64,000 nucleotides of DNA from assembly GCA_965267535.1 (NCBI GenBank), contig OZ254082.1, positions 992,001-1,056,000 of the forward strand, in the 5' to 3' direction. Shown one piece after another: positions 37,101 through 44,632 of this stretch. The stretch comes from CAXBNB01 sp965267535. GTDB lineage: Bacteria; Bacteroidota; Bacteroidia; Cytophagales; Cyclobacteriaceae. Under the pieces are notes generated by a model, which did not search any database, was not told the DNA's origin, and was given only the letters and a program-made list of their open reading frames with translations. The translations under genes were made by a program, and so were the position numbers. Numbering within the stretch: the first letter of the stretch is position 1; each line of letters starts with the position of its first letter.

Positions 37101-37921
37101 TATTGGCTAAGGAGGGCGAACGGTCAGGTAATATTTATGCTGTAGGACCCAGAACAGTAGAGTCAGGGCCTTTTGCAGGAAGACCTATAGTAGAGCCCGG
37201 AGGAGTGAGTTATGTGCTGGACGATCAGGAAGATGTTCTTACCGGAAATATTTATCCTAATTTTCTCGGCGGGTTTTCGTCCAACTTTACTTACAAAGGA
37301 TTTAACCTGGGAGTATTTCTGGATTATTCTTATGGTGCCAGTGTATACAACTTTGCCGACTATGTGCTGAAAGGAACAGGCACCAGTGCCCAATCGCTGC
37401 AAGGGCGTAATGAAAAGTATGGGGGAATTGCCTACTACATCGACGATGCTACAGGAGAGAATATACCCTGGGAGCACAATCAGGCAGCTCCGGCAAATGC
37501 TGTAGACGGGCTTGTGTATCATGATGGCATAGTACTAAGCGGGGTTCAGGAAGACCTGACCGATATAGATAACCCCGTATATACTGAAAATGAGGTGATC
37601 GTAAGCGCGAGCGACTATTATTATTCCAACTATGTGTATTGGACAGGAGGACAGCTGCTCGATGGGGTAAACAACCGCTACGACAATGATTATATCAAGC
37701 TGAGGGAAGTTTCTTTGTCTTATAATTTTCCTTACACCACGGCACAGAAGCTAAGCCTGCAAAACTTGTCTATAGCTCTGTTTGCTAGGAACCTCGGATA
37801 CCTCTACAAGACTATGCCCAACTTTGATGCAGAAGCATCTACCGGCACGAAAACATTCAAGGGAGAAACTGTGTTGCCTTCTACACAAAGCTTTGGCTTT
37901 CAGATTTCTCTGGGAATATAA
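34151..37921 (+). CDS. SusC-type TonB-dependent receptor with STN signalling domain, locus A
   Basis: 1256 residues from ATG 34151 (an in-frame ATG at 34124 adds nine residues). Signal segment to HEGKAQ; STN domain (LLEVFELIETQTELEVFYVK ... AKIKFRQVNNIISA, about 50-120) that contacts the FecR anti-sigma; carboxypeptidase-regulatory-like domain (VSGKVTDNNGESLPGVNVL, about 140-225); plug (ILQGRASGVNVRQSVSGPTGG, LFVIDGVPMYD, DIESIEVLKGAKASVLYG); barrel ending FGFQISLGI. It imports a ligand together with the SusD protein encoded 12 bases downstream. The STN domain explains its pairing with the ECF/FecR genes. Substrate unknown. Confidence 0.95.
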   Translation: MKKSILRLLLMTTKYTLYGLFMQALFLSVLYAHEGKAQYKSANEIYISHTKNNPTLLEVFELIETQTELEVFYVKDDLDQNAIIKLGHGKQRSVYDLLVDVSKQAKIKFRQVNNIISASPMKMSLKKTNKPVEIVLSDITVSGKVTDNNGESLPGVNVLIKGTTLGVVTNLEGKYKLDVPENATLVFSSIGYLSQEVAVSGRTVVDIALSEDARELEEVVVTAMGVARDRKSLGYAISKVEGKDLVKAGNPVNPFSILQGRASGVNVRQSVSGPTGGVEINIRGTNALEFEANTRPLFVIDGVPMYDTESTTNASGGNAERQGDYGSGINDLNALDIESIEVLKGAKASVLYGSAGGNGVVLITTKKGKKTKGFGVDINYQYSIERPRNYIDFQNEFGSGWNEYDEAYLDIDGVETRVQNTAAASFGPAFEGNEDVQMLYWDGVTRPYRAYPNNYMFFYENGHTQSTNVAVSNGGEYGNTRFSYTNYDYQGIVPDFFQKKNTLSFAGKLNISPKVTLDFSSNFYSVKTQNRITEWAVGMVNGLNRDAPYEELMANGKYKVTDPNDPNFGYFYTDEYRDFFDPDYVDGILQQYYPQSPMARHLYHRENNRYVDEKSHLISSIRPTVYFTDWLYFVGQASIDQTYTDIENKERPLAVDPVILGGEYRVQKEKALNQEYRAFLNFDKAVLDDRLKVFVMGGTAYSKQYRDKLYAGISAQPGNTGFTYPDWYNLGNQVVDIDGNVWPDNGNEIGNVRGFTTDVRKSFSYIGLATLTWDNIYTLELNARNDKSSTLDPANNSYFYSGAAFTWNFTSLAKNVLPVVEFGKLRMSYADVGRDAPSTYFATQSLQAGSLVNGTDALRVSVPSSLFGGVIRPERKREFEIGTEMNFFKGNRLSLDFSYYNNHVYDQIMSVQLTQTSGATSIKLNAGDVQNWGFEVGLNGTPIQKNNLRWDLSLTMASQHNKIVELFPGLPKKVITNVGHGIQVLAKEGERSGNIYAVGPRTVESGPFAGRPIVEPGGVSYVLDDQEDVLTGNIYPNFLGGFSSNFTYKGFNLGVFLDYSYGASVYNFADYVLKGTGTSAQSLQGRNEKYGGIAYYIDDATGENIPWEHNQAAPANAVDGLVYHDGIVLSGVQEDLTDIDNPVYTENEVIVSASDYYYSNYVYWTGGQLLDGVNNRYDNDYIKLREVSLSYNFPYTTAQKLSLQNLSIALFARNLGYLYKTMPNFDAEASTGTKTFKGETVLPSTQSFGFQISLGI

Positions 37922-37933
37922 TCAGACACTATC

Positions 37934-39796
37934 ATGAAAAAACATATAATAACTATAGTTGCTATTTTGCTGATTTGCTCAACAGGATGCAACGACCAAA
38001 TAGATGAGCTTTTTGAGAATCCGAATGTGTATGGCCCCAAAGAAGAATTGGTGCCCAGGATGTTTGCTCAAATGATGAATGATGCGGCCAGCTTCAAGGA
38101 TCAGAATATTTCTTATTACCGAAATATCAATTCACCCGGAATGGGCTTTCCCATTCGTGCGCACCTGGTATCGCCCCCTCACATATCCACCACACGCTTT
38201 CAAAACTACGATGACCATATAGCCAGTTTTCCGGAGGCATTTGCCATGGGGCGGCTGTATAAGTTTGGCGTGGATAATTATCAGGAGCTTCCTTTTATGG
38301 AAAAACTGATCGCTGAGATGGATGAAAGCGAAAAAGCTGACAATGTCATATTTTCTTATATGATTAGAATCTTTTACCTCAATAGCGTATTGAAGAGTGT
38401 AGACGTGTACAACTCTATTCCATACAGCGAAGCTATGAAAGCCTCAGAGGGTAATTATTTTCCCAAATTTGATGATGGCTGGGAAATCTATCAGGATGCT
38501 ATGGCCAAATTTAAAGAATATGGTGAGGGCATAAAGGCTGCTTCTACTAAGCTGTCTGAAAAGGGTAAAAATATATTTGAACAGTACGACATAGTATTTG
38601 ACGGTGATGCCGACAAGTGGGCTCAAATAGCTACAGCATGGCGCTTGCGTGCAGCTATTCGGGTGAGTGATGTTTATCCTACCGAAGCAGGAGCTGTGAT
38701 ATCCGATATACTGAGCAGTGGCAACCTGCCCACCTCGGATTTAGAGATTCCGGTGGAAGACTGGATATCCCGAGTAAATGGCGGGCCCGGTTACAAAGGA
38801 AACTTTTCGCGATGGCTGTATTACACATGGGTAACCCCCGAAATATTGTACTGGCTGGATGCTGATCAGGATCATGTATACACAGAGGGGCAGGACGATC
38901 CCCGATTGCCGGCATTGGTAGTGCCCAACCGAGAAGGGCTTTATATCCCTATTTCATACGATCAGGAAGTGGCGTCTGCTATGGCTAATACTGTGCAGGA
39001 GTGGAATAAAGCGGAGTATAACTACAACAACTTCTGGTACTCTTCCAATGACCGCTACAACCGATCGGACTTGCATTATCAATATGATGCCTGGGCACAC
39101 TGGAACGGGCATTCTATTCATAATCTGGCTGAACCAATTCGAATCTTTACTCATGCCGAAGTACAGCTGTTGTTGGCGGAAGCAGCACTGAAAAACCTGG
39201 CCAATACAGGCTCTACGGCACGTCAGCATATCGAAAATGCCGTTTCAAGCTCGATCAATTACTGGTACAGAATCAATGATTTTGGTAAACAAACCTCTAC
39301 CGGTGAAGCTAGTGTGCCTACCGAAGACAATGCCAATGGCAAAGGGGTGAATTTCTATACCATGACATTTCCGACAAAGCCTGCCAATACAGTGATAGCT
39401 AACTGGGCTTCAAAAGTTGGCCAGGACTTTGAAAACGCAGCAGACACAGAGGCTAAAATGGAAATTTTGATGCAACAAAAATACATTGACATCAATATAC
39501 ACGAAGCACTTGAGTTGTTTGCTGAGCTACGACGAACCCGACACCCCACACTGGGTAAATTCCGTGATCAGGGAGGCGTATTACGGGAAGATAATGGTAT
39601 GGTTGAAAGAGTGGTTTATCCGGCGGATGCTGCGGATTACAATGCCGAAAGTTTTTCAAGAGTGATAGACCAAAACAACTATACAACCCCCATTTTTTGG
39701 GTGCCCGAAAGTAAGCACAATGTGTCTCCCTATGTGGAAAATGATTTGTATTACTACCCTGAATACCCCGGTATTCCGGAAACTTTCAAAGATTAA
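37934..39796 (+). CDS. SusD/RagB-like lipoprotein of locus A
   Basis: 620 residues, long for the family. Lipoprotein signal MKKHIITIVAILLICSTGC (Cys19), then NDQIDELFENPNVYG. Helical TPR-like core with NSVLKSVDVYNSIPYSEA (about residues 150-170) and, near the end, EILMQQKYIDINIHEALELF, equivalent to the conserved QEWI region of the SusD-like_2 group. A block rich in Trp and Tyr (EYNYNNFWYSSNDRYNRSDL, about 360-380) could belong to the ligand face. It forms the lid of the preceding SusC. Confidence 0.9.
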   Translation: MKKHIITIVAILLICSTGCNDQIDELFENPNVYGPKEELVPRMFAQMMNDAASFKDQNISYYRNINSPGMGFPIRAHLVSPPHISTTRFQNYDDHIASFPEAFAMGRLYKFGVDNYQELPFMEKLIAEMDESEKADNVIFSYMIRIFYLNSVLKSVDVYNSIPYSEAMKASEGNYFPKFDDGWEIYQDAMAKFKEYGEGIKAASTKLSEKGKNIFEQYDIVFDGDADKWAQIATAWRLRAAIRVSDVYPTEAGAVISDILSSGNLPTSDLEIPVEDWISRVNGGPGYKGNFSRWLYYTWVTPEILYWLDADQDHVYTEGQDDPRLPALVVPNREGLYIPISYDQEVASAMANTVQEWNKAEYNYNNFWYSSNDRYNRSDLHYQYDAWAHWNGHSIHNLAEPIRIFTHAEVQLLLAEAALKNLANTGSTARQHIENAVSSSINYWYRINDFGKQTSTGEASVPTEDNANGKGVNFYTMTFPTKPANTVIANWASKVGQDFENAADTEAKMEILMQQKYIDINIHEALELFAELRRTRHPTLGKFRDQGGVLREDNGMVERVVYPADAADYNAESFSRVIDQNNYTTPIFWVPESKHNVSPYVENDLYYYPEYPGIPETFKD

Positions 39797-39967
39797 TTCT
39801 TAGTAGTTTATTGAAAGGGTGCTTTTCGGAGAAACCCAACGTCGTATTCAATCAGTGATCAGTTGAAAGCAACACCCGGCGTGTAGGTTGGTAGCCGCAG
39901 GATTACCTGCGAGCTGCCACTCTGTGGCACCCTTCTTTTACTTATTTTCACAAAACCATATCAGGAG
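39797..39967. other. Structured non-coding gap between SusD and plug-only gene
   Basis: 171 bases, no gene. It can fold: AAGGGTGC near the left end pairs with GGCACCCTT near the right; within it GGTAGCCGCAGG pairs imperfectly with CCTGCGAGCTGCC, and GCCAC-TCT-GTGGC makes a small hairpin just before a T-rich tract. It may be an attenuator or processing site lowering expression of the following gene. Confidence 0.35.
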
Positions 39968-40651
39968 ATGAAACCAATGAAGATAGTATTGTTGTGTATG
40001 CTTATATGTTATGGTATACAGGCCGCAGACGACCCCCTCACTCTGCAGGGAAAGGTGACCCTATGGAATGATATTCCTCTGGAAAATGTAAAAATAACCA
40101 ATCTGAAAAGTAAACAGACAACTGTAAGCGATGCTAATGGCATGTTTAGCATCGAAGTAAACAAGAAAGATAAGTTACGCTTTTCTGCAGACGGTTTTCT
40201 GCCTCAAAAGAAAAGCATTAAAGAAGCAGGAGAAGAACTGCATGTGAGTATGGAGCTGCTTACAGATAACTATTCCAACGATGGAGAACCGGTAAATGAT
40301 GGCTTTAGGTACATTCCCAGAGAACATCGTGCCACAGCCATTCATCGCTTGGAGCAGCGTAGGTTGAAAGAATTTGCATCGTATAATTCGGTATGGGAGA
40401 TTATCCGAAACCGGGTACCCGGGGTGGTCGTGCAAAACAACAACGCTTATTTTAGAGAGGGCTTGTCGGGCAGTGTAAGTACCAATAGTGTACCGGCAAC
40501 TATTGTTTTGAATGGTGCGCAAACCCATGCTACAGCCATTACCAATCTGGATACCCGAAACATAAAAGACATCACCCTGCTAAAAGGAGCCGCTGCGGCA
40601 GTATATGGCAGCACGGGAGGAGCGGGTGTCATATCCGTTACTACGCGTTAG
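39968..40651 (+). CDS. Plug-only SusC-like protein without beta-barrel
   Basis: 227 residues: signal peptide (MKIVLLCMLICYGIQAAD), a carboxypeptidase-regulatory-like domain (LQGKVTLWNDIPLENVKITN ... MFSIEVNKKDKLRFSADGF, about 26-95), a linker, and a TonB-receptor plug (VWEIIRNRVPGVVVQNN ... TIVLNGAQ ... RNIKDITLLKGAAAAVYGST, about 140-220) that stops exactly at GGAGVISVTTR, where the barrel would begin. No barrel sequence follows: only 26 bases separate it from the convergent kinase gene. It may be a functional accessory plug (binding TonB or the SusCD complex) or a relic; the clean domain boundary and intact frame favour a real protein. Start could also be ATG 39977. Confidence 0.8.
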   Translation: MKPMKIVLLCMLICYGIQAADDPLTLQGKVTLWNDIPLENVKITNLKSKQTTVSDANGMFSIEVNKKDKLRFSADGFLPQKKSIKEAGEELHVSMELLTDNYSNDGEPVNDGFRYIPREHRATAIHRLEQRRLKEFASYNSVWEIIRNRVPGVVVQNNNAYFREGLSGSVSTNSVPATIVLNGAQTHATAITNLDTRNIKDITLLKGAAAAVYGSTGGAGVISVTTR

Positions 40652-40677
40652 GAGTGCCAGATGGTTGTTTTGTTGGG

Positions 40678-42459
40678 TTAGCTCAGCTTTTTTGGAAAAA
40701 ATATCCGTACCGTTGTTCCTTTCCCTGGTGTGGAGGAAAAAATAATATCACCCCCCAGACTGGTGATATTGTTATATACTAAAAACAATCCCATACCCAC
40801 TCCCTGTTCAGAATCTTTAGTGGAGAAAAAAGGGTCTGATATTTTTTTGACGATGTAGTCTTCCATACCTTTCCCATTGTCTTTTATCAGTATTTGTATT
40901 CCTTTTTGTAGTTGTTTGGTTTTAATTCGAATTTCTCCTTTGTCTTCTATCGCTTCAGCGGCATTGGTCAGCAGATTTAAAAAAGTATGGTGCAGCAGGT
41001 GTGGGTTTGCCGATATGGCTGATATGTCTTTGTCGTACTCTTTTACAATGGTTATGTTCGATTTTACTTTTGGTTCGAGAGTGGAGACACTTACATCCAT
41101 GATCGAATTGATATAGCAAACATCATCCAGAGGCGAGAAGTTACTGTACATATCCAGACTGTCTACTATTTTGGCGGTTCTCAACACTCCATTGTTTACA
41201 TCCATTATCATTTGTTCTATACCGCTGAGGTGTTCTTTTTTCAGGTGGGCAGTGAGGTAGCGTTTTATGCCGTATACCCCCGCTTTTATAATGTTGAGGG
41301 GGTTGTTCATTTCATGTGCAAGGCTGGAAGACAAAAAACCGATAGAAGCCATTTTCTCTGACTGAATCAACTTTTTCTGGGTTGATTTAAGTTTACTTAA
41401 TGCTGTACTTAATTTATTTTTCTGCCGGGATAGGTCTTTGTTTGCTTTTTCTAACTTTTCGGTTCTTTGTTGCACGAGCACTTCCAGATCGGCTTTGTAG
41501 CGCTGCAGTTCCAGAAGCGCTTTTTTACGTTCGTTGATGTCGCGCATCACCAGCAATATCCGCTGCGAATCTGCTATCCTCAGGGGAGTCATGTTGATGG
41601 TTACCCAAATCATAGAGCCGTCTTTCCGCCTGATTTTCCAAAAGGGTATTTGCTGTTTGTTGTAAACACTCTTCTTCAGTGTGCTTTGAAAGGATTCAAA
41701 ATTATGTTTTTCATCGGCATCAAAAAGGTTTTTCAAGAGAATATTATGGTCATTTATCACTTCAGTACCATAGATTCTTAGCAACGAAGAATTATAATCT
41801 TGAAGTTTTCCTTGAGTATCGAAAAGAAGAAATGCATCGAGTGTAGCATTGAATATCTGAGCATAGCTTTCCTCGCTAGCCTGTAATTCACTATTACTTT
41901 TGGTGAGTTGTGTTAAAACCTGTTTATAGGTGTCAGTAAAGCGAATAACAATAATAAACAGAATAATGGACACAGCGCTTATGTGGATCAGGTGAATAGT
42001 CCATAGTGCAGGGTCAGCAGGGTTGGCAGGTAATGGAGTAATAAAACCATGTATTTGAAGTGTTGCGATAGAAATGACGATTACTAAACCAAGAGCGAAA
42101 AAGAACATGGCCCGTTTGATTGGAAATGAAAAAACGGAGAGAAAAGGTAATAGAATGAGTAATACTAGGTCGGCAGAGAGTAGACCATGCTCATATACGC
42201 CTACGCTTATAAGTGTTATTAAGCTAAAAACAATGATGTGAGATTTTGTTACTATTTTTAATTTTTTTCGATGATAGGCTGTGAATATGATTATGCTAAT
42301 AATAATAAAATCAGCAACAAAGGACCATTCAAAGCCAGTTTTAAAGTAGGCCAATAAGCTTAGTAAATATGAAATAGAGCCTAAAACAGAAGCAAGCAGA
42401 AATATTGAATTTTGTATTTCGTTTACTTGAAGTTTTATAAGCTGATCGCTTTTTTTAAC
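40678..42459 (-). CDS. PAS-domain sensor histidine kinase (orphan)
   Basis: 593 residues from ATG 42459; the frame runs back to 42540, but that part (MTFRHMDMCQ...) precedes no hydrophobic signal. About six membrane segments in the first 185 residues, a PAS domain (ASEESYAQIFNATLDAFLLFDT ... MIWVTINMTPLRI), a coiled coil (LELQRYKADLEVLVQQRTEK), the H-box SLAHEMNNPLNI with the phosphorylated His, N-box FLNLLTNAAEAI, G1 DNGKGM and G2 GVGMGLFL. No response regulator gene is adjacent, so its partner is unknown. It sits between loci A and B, divergent from the ECF gene of locus B. Confidence 0.92.
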   Translation of the reverse strand, partial: VKKSDQLIKLQVNEIQNSIFLLASVLGSISYLLSLLAYFKTGFEWSFVADFIIISIIIFTAYHRKKLKIVTKSHIIVFSLITLISVGVYEHGLLSADLVLLILLPFLSVFSFPIKRAMFFFALGLVIVISIATLQIHGFITPLPANPADPALWTIHLIHISAVSIILFIIVIRFTDTYKQVLTQLTKSNSELQASEESYAQIFNATLDAFLLFDTQGKLQDYNSSLLRIYGTEVINDHNILLKNLFDADEKHNFESFQSTLKKSVYNKQQIPFWKIRRKDGSMIWVTINMTPLRIADSQRILLVMRDINERKKALLELQRYKADLEVLVQQRTEKLEKANKDLSRQKNKLSTALSKLKSTQKKLIQSEKMASIGFLSSSLAHEMNNPLNIIKAGVYGIKRYLTAHLKKEHLSGIEQMIMDVNNGVLRTAKIVDSLDMYSNFSPLDDVCYINSIMDVSVSTLEPKVKSNITIVKEYDKDISAISANPHLLHHTFLNLLTNAAEAIEDKGEIRIKTKQLQKGIQILIKDNGKGMEDYIVKKISDPFFSTKDSEQGVGMGLFLVYNNITSLGGDIIFSSTPGKGTTVRIFFPKKLS

Positions 42460-42503
42460 CATATTCTGAGTTGTTGTATTCACTAGGGGGACTTCTAAGT
42501 TAA

Positions 42504-42530
42504 GACATATTTGACACATATCCATATGTC
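42504..42530. repeat. Inverted repeat upstream of kinase gene
   Basis: GACATAT at 42504-42510 and ATATGTC at 42524-42530, 13-base spacer, in the divergent gap between the kinase and the locus B sigma gene. Possible operator, weak on its own. Confidence 0.3.
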
Positions 42531-42668
42531 GAAAGGTCAATGTGGAAGTGAAAAATGTTTTATCAGGTCAATCCCGAGGAGATATACCGCCGGTGTAAGC
42601 CTCAAGACTTATGCGGCTAGATTACGTTTCGTGTTTATGCCGATAATCTTAGGTATAAAAATATTATG

Positions 42669-42676
42669 TATATTTG
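42669..42676 (+). promoter_or_regulatory. -7 box upstream of locus B sigma factor
   Basis: TATATTTG fits TAnnTTTG, about 107 bases before the ECF ATG. No -33 TTG at the expected distance. The rest of the 42,460-42,782 gap shows no gene. Confidence 0.4.
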
Positions 42677-42782
42677 AAAAACGCCATAATCAGTAGAGGG
42701 TGACAAAAGCATCAACTCAGAGCATTGGCAGTCATAATTTACTTCTTCTTCAGCCCTTCCCTCGCACGTAGAAGCTTCGATT

Positions 42783-43403
42783 ATGAATTTAAATAACGAC
42801 ACGAAAGAACTATTCCGCCGCATTGCTTTGCACAATGACAAGCAGGCATTTGCTATTTTTTTCAACAATTATTACGGCACACTTTTGCAGTTTGCCATGC
42901 TCTACGTACCCAACTTTGAGCAGGCAGAAGACATAGTGTCGAATGTGATGGTGCGGTTGATCAAAAAATCACAACAATTAGCAGAGATCAAGCAGGTGGA
43001 AAGCTTTCTTTTTATTTCCGTAAAAAATGAAGCATTAGACTTTCTTAAAAAAGAAAAGCGAAGGGAGCATCTACCCATTGATACCTCTCAGGATTTTTTG
43101 TTGCCCGAGTATATAGACCCTTACGAAAAGTACATAGAGAAAGAACTCAGGAACCTTATAGTGCGTACCGTTGAGGCATTGCCCCCCAAGCGAAAAATGG
43201 TATACAAACTAGTAAAAGATGAAAACCTGAAATATGCAGAAGTGAGTAAATTACTGGATATTTCTCAACGCACAGTCAATGTGCACATGACGCTGGCCTT
43301 AAAAGAAATAAAAGAAGTAGTAAACGCATACCTGCAGGCAAAATCCGGTAACCCAGAGTACATGCGAATCGCCAGAATGTTGTTGCCTTTCTTTGGTATG
43401 TAG
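42783..43403 (+). CDS. ECF RNA polymerase sigma factor of locus B
   Basis: 206 residues. Region 2: HNDKQAFAIFFNNYYGTLLQ ... AEDIVSNVMVRLIKKSQQL (about 18-65); region 4: VRTVEALPPKRKMVYKLVKD ... SKLLDISQRTVNVHMTLALK (about 123-178). Its tail differs from the two other ECF factors here (EYMRIARMLLPFFGM instead of a short FLLF end). It drives transcription of the fecR-susC-susD genes downstream when its anti-sigma releases it (inference from family knowledge). Confidence 0.92.
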   Translation: MNLNNDTKELFRRIALHNDKQAFAIFFNNYYGTLLQFAMLYVPNFEQAEDIVSNVMVRLIKKSQQLAEIKQVESFLFISVKNEALDFLKKEKRREHLPIDTSQDFLLPEYIDPYEKYIEKELRNLIVRTVEALPPKRKMVYKLVKDENLKYAEVSKLLDISQRTVNVHMTLALKEIKEVVNAYLQAKSGNPEYMRIARMLLPFFGM

Positions 43404-43484
43404 ACTATTTCGAAAAAAAACTACTCCACTATTAAGTATATCCTACTATCTGGTCGTCTTTAATTTTGTGTAAGGCAAAATGAC

Positions 43485-44480
43485 ATGAAAAAACTGGATA
43501 TAGATGAAGCATTGGCAAATCACCTGTTAGGTAAAAGCACAGAAGATGAGCAAGAACAACTCCGAAAGTGGGCTGCAAAATCTCCTGCTAATGCCAGTCT
43601 TCTGAATCAAATGGAGCAAGTCTGGATGGAAAAGTCGGGCAGACCCAAAGTACCAAACTCCAGCGACCTGATCGATAAAATATGGACAGAGGCTACCGGC
43701 GAATCTACTGCATCTGGCAAGCCCTTATCATGGTGGAAGTTTTATGGCTCTGTTGCAGCTGTGTTGTTGATGTTGCTTTTATCATACCGTTATTCGTCAT
43801 ACTTTCCTTTTTATACTGCTCAGGATACCACTCCTCAGGCACGCACGGTAGTAAAGAAAGCGATGGCGGGTCAAAAATTGCAGGTAACGCTACCGGATTC
43901 TACCAGAGTGTGGATAAACGCAACCAGTAGTATAGAGTACCCTGAATTCTTCTCAGATTCTACCAGAGAGGTGAAGCTGATTGGAGAAGCTTTCTTTGAT
44001 GTGCAAAAAGACGCTAGTCGATCATTTGTGGTTGATGTGAAGGGACTAAAAGTAAGGGCATTGGGTACGGCTTTTAACGTAAATGCTTTTGACGAAAAAG
44101 GGAAAACCAAGGTAACTCTGGTAGAGGGCAAGGTGCAGGTAGTGAACAGAGAAAACCTTACGGTAATGTTGTACCCCGGAGAAGTAGCCACATACAATAC
44201 ACTCGATAGAAAATTTGAAAAAAGCCTGGCCAATATACCCCAGGAGGTAGGTTGGAAAGAAGGAAGAATGATATTTAAAAATGCGGACTTTGATACGGTG
44301 ATAAAGCAGCTGGAGCGCTGGTATGGAGTAACCTTTGTCTACAATGATGCCGAAAAACCGGTATGGGATTTTACGGCTGATTTTAGCAATTATTCGCTGG
44401 AAAATGTGCTTCGGGTGTTAGGCTTTGGCGAAGGAGTAACTTTTACCCGAAAAGACCACAACGTGTATTTAACTTTTTAA
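43485..44480 (+). CDS. FecR-family anti-sigma factor of locus B
   Basis: 331 residues: N-terminal sigma-binding part (LANHLLGKSTEDEQEQLRKW, about 8-27), one membrane segment (FYGSVAAVLLMLLLSY, about 86-101), FecR domain (KLQVTLPDSTRVWINATSSI, LIGEAFFDVQKD, ALGTAFNVNAF) and C-terminal DUF4974-like domain (FKNADFDTVIKQLERWYGV). A TAATTTTG box at 43461-43468 could give it a promoter of its own, separate from the sigma gene. Followed by SusC. Confidence 0.93.
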   Translation: MKKLDIDEALANHLLGKSTEDEQEQLRKWAAKSPANASLLNQMEQVWMEKSGRPKVPNSSDLIDKIWTEATGESTASGKPLSWWKFYGSVAAVLLMLLLSYRYSSYFPFYTAQDTTPQARTVVKKAMAGQKLQVTLPDSTRVWINATSSIEYPEFFSDSTREVKLIGEAFFDVQKDASRSFVVDVKGLKVRALGTAFNVNAFDEKGKTKVTLVEGKVQVVNRENLTVMLYPGEVATYNTLDRKFEKSLANIPQEVGWKEGRMIFKNADFDTVIKQLERWYGVTFVYNDAEKPVWDFTADFSNYSLENVLRVLGFGEGVTFTRKDHNVYLTF

Positions 44481-44521
44481 CTCAACATATACAAACAACT
44501 ATGCATACTCACGATACAAGC

Positions 44522-44619
44522 TAAAAAAAATCACTGACACAAAGTGCCAGTGACTATTATTCCTTGTTTGATCAAGCGTCCAAACTCATCAAACCAGGAA
44601 CTAAACAAATGTTTAAAAT
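44522..44619 (-). ncRNA. Candidate antisense RNA at the SusC leader of locus B
   Basis: Minus-strand -7 box TACTTTTG at 44633-44626, again overlapping the SusC ATG, and a terminator hairpin TCACTG-A-CAC / GTG-C-CAGTGA (44531-44553) preceded on the plus strand by eight A, which gives a T8 tail on the minus strand. Predicted length about 95-100 nt. The 16 bases ATACAAGCTAAAAAAA before the hairpin are identical to those in locus A (34025-34040). Confidence 0.5.
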
Positions 44620-44632
44620 AATTCTCAAAAGT

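Noticed and set aside
39849..39900. Third copy of the 58-base intergenic repeat
   Set aside because: Only short stretches (CGTATT and GCAA..CCCGG) resemble the other copies, and the CTGCA-N7-TGCAG stem is absent.
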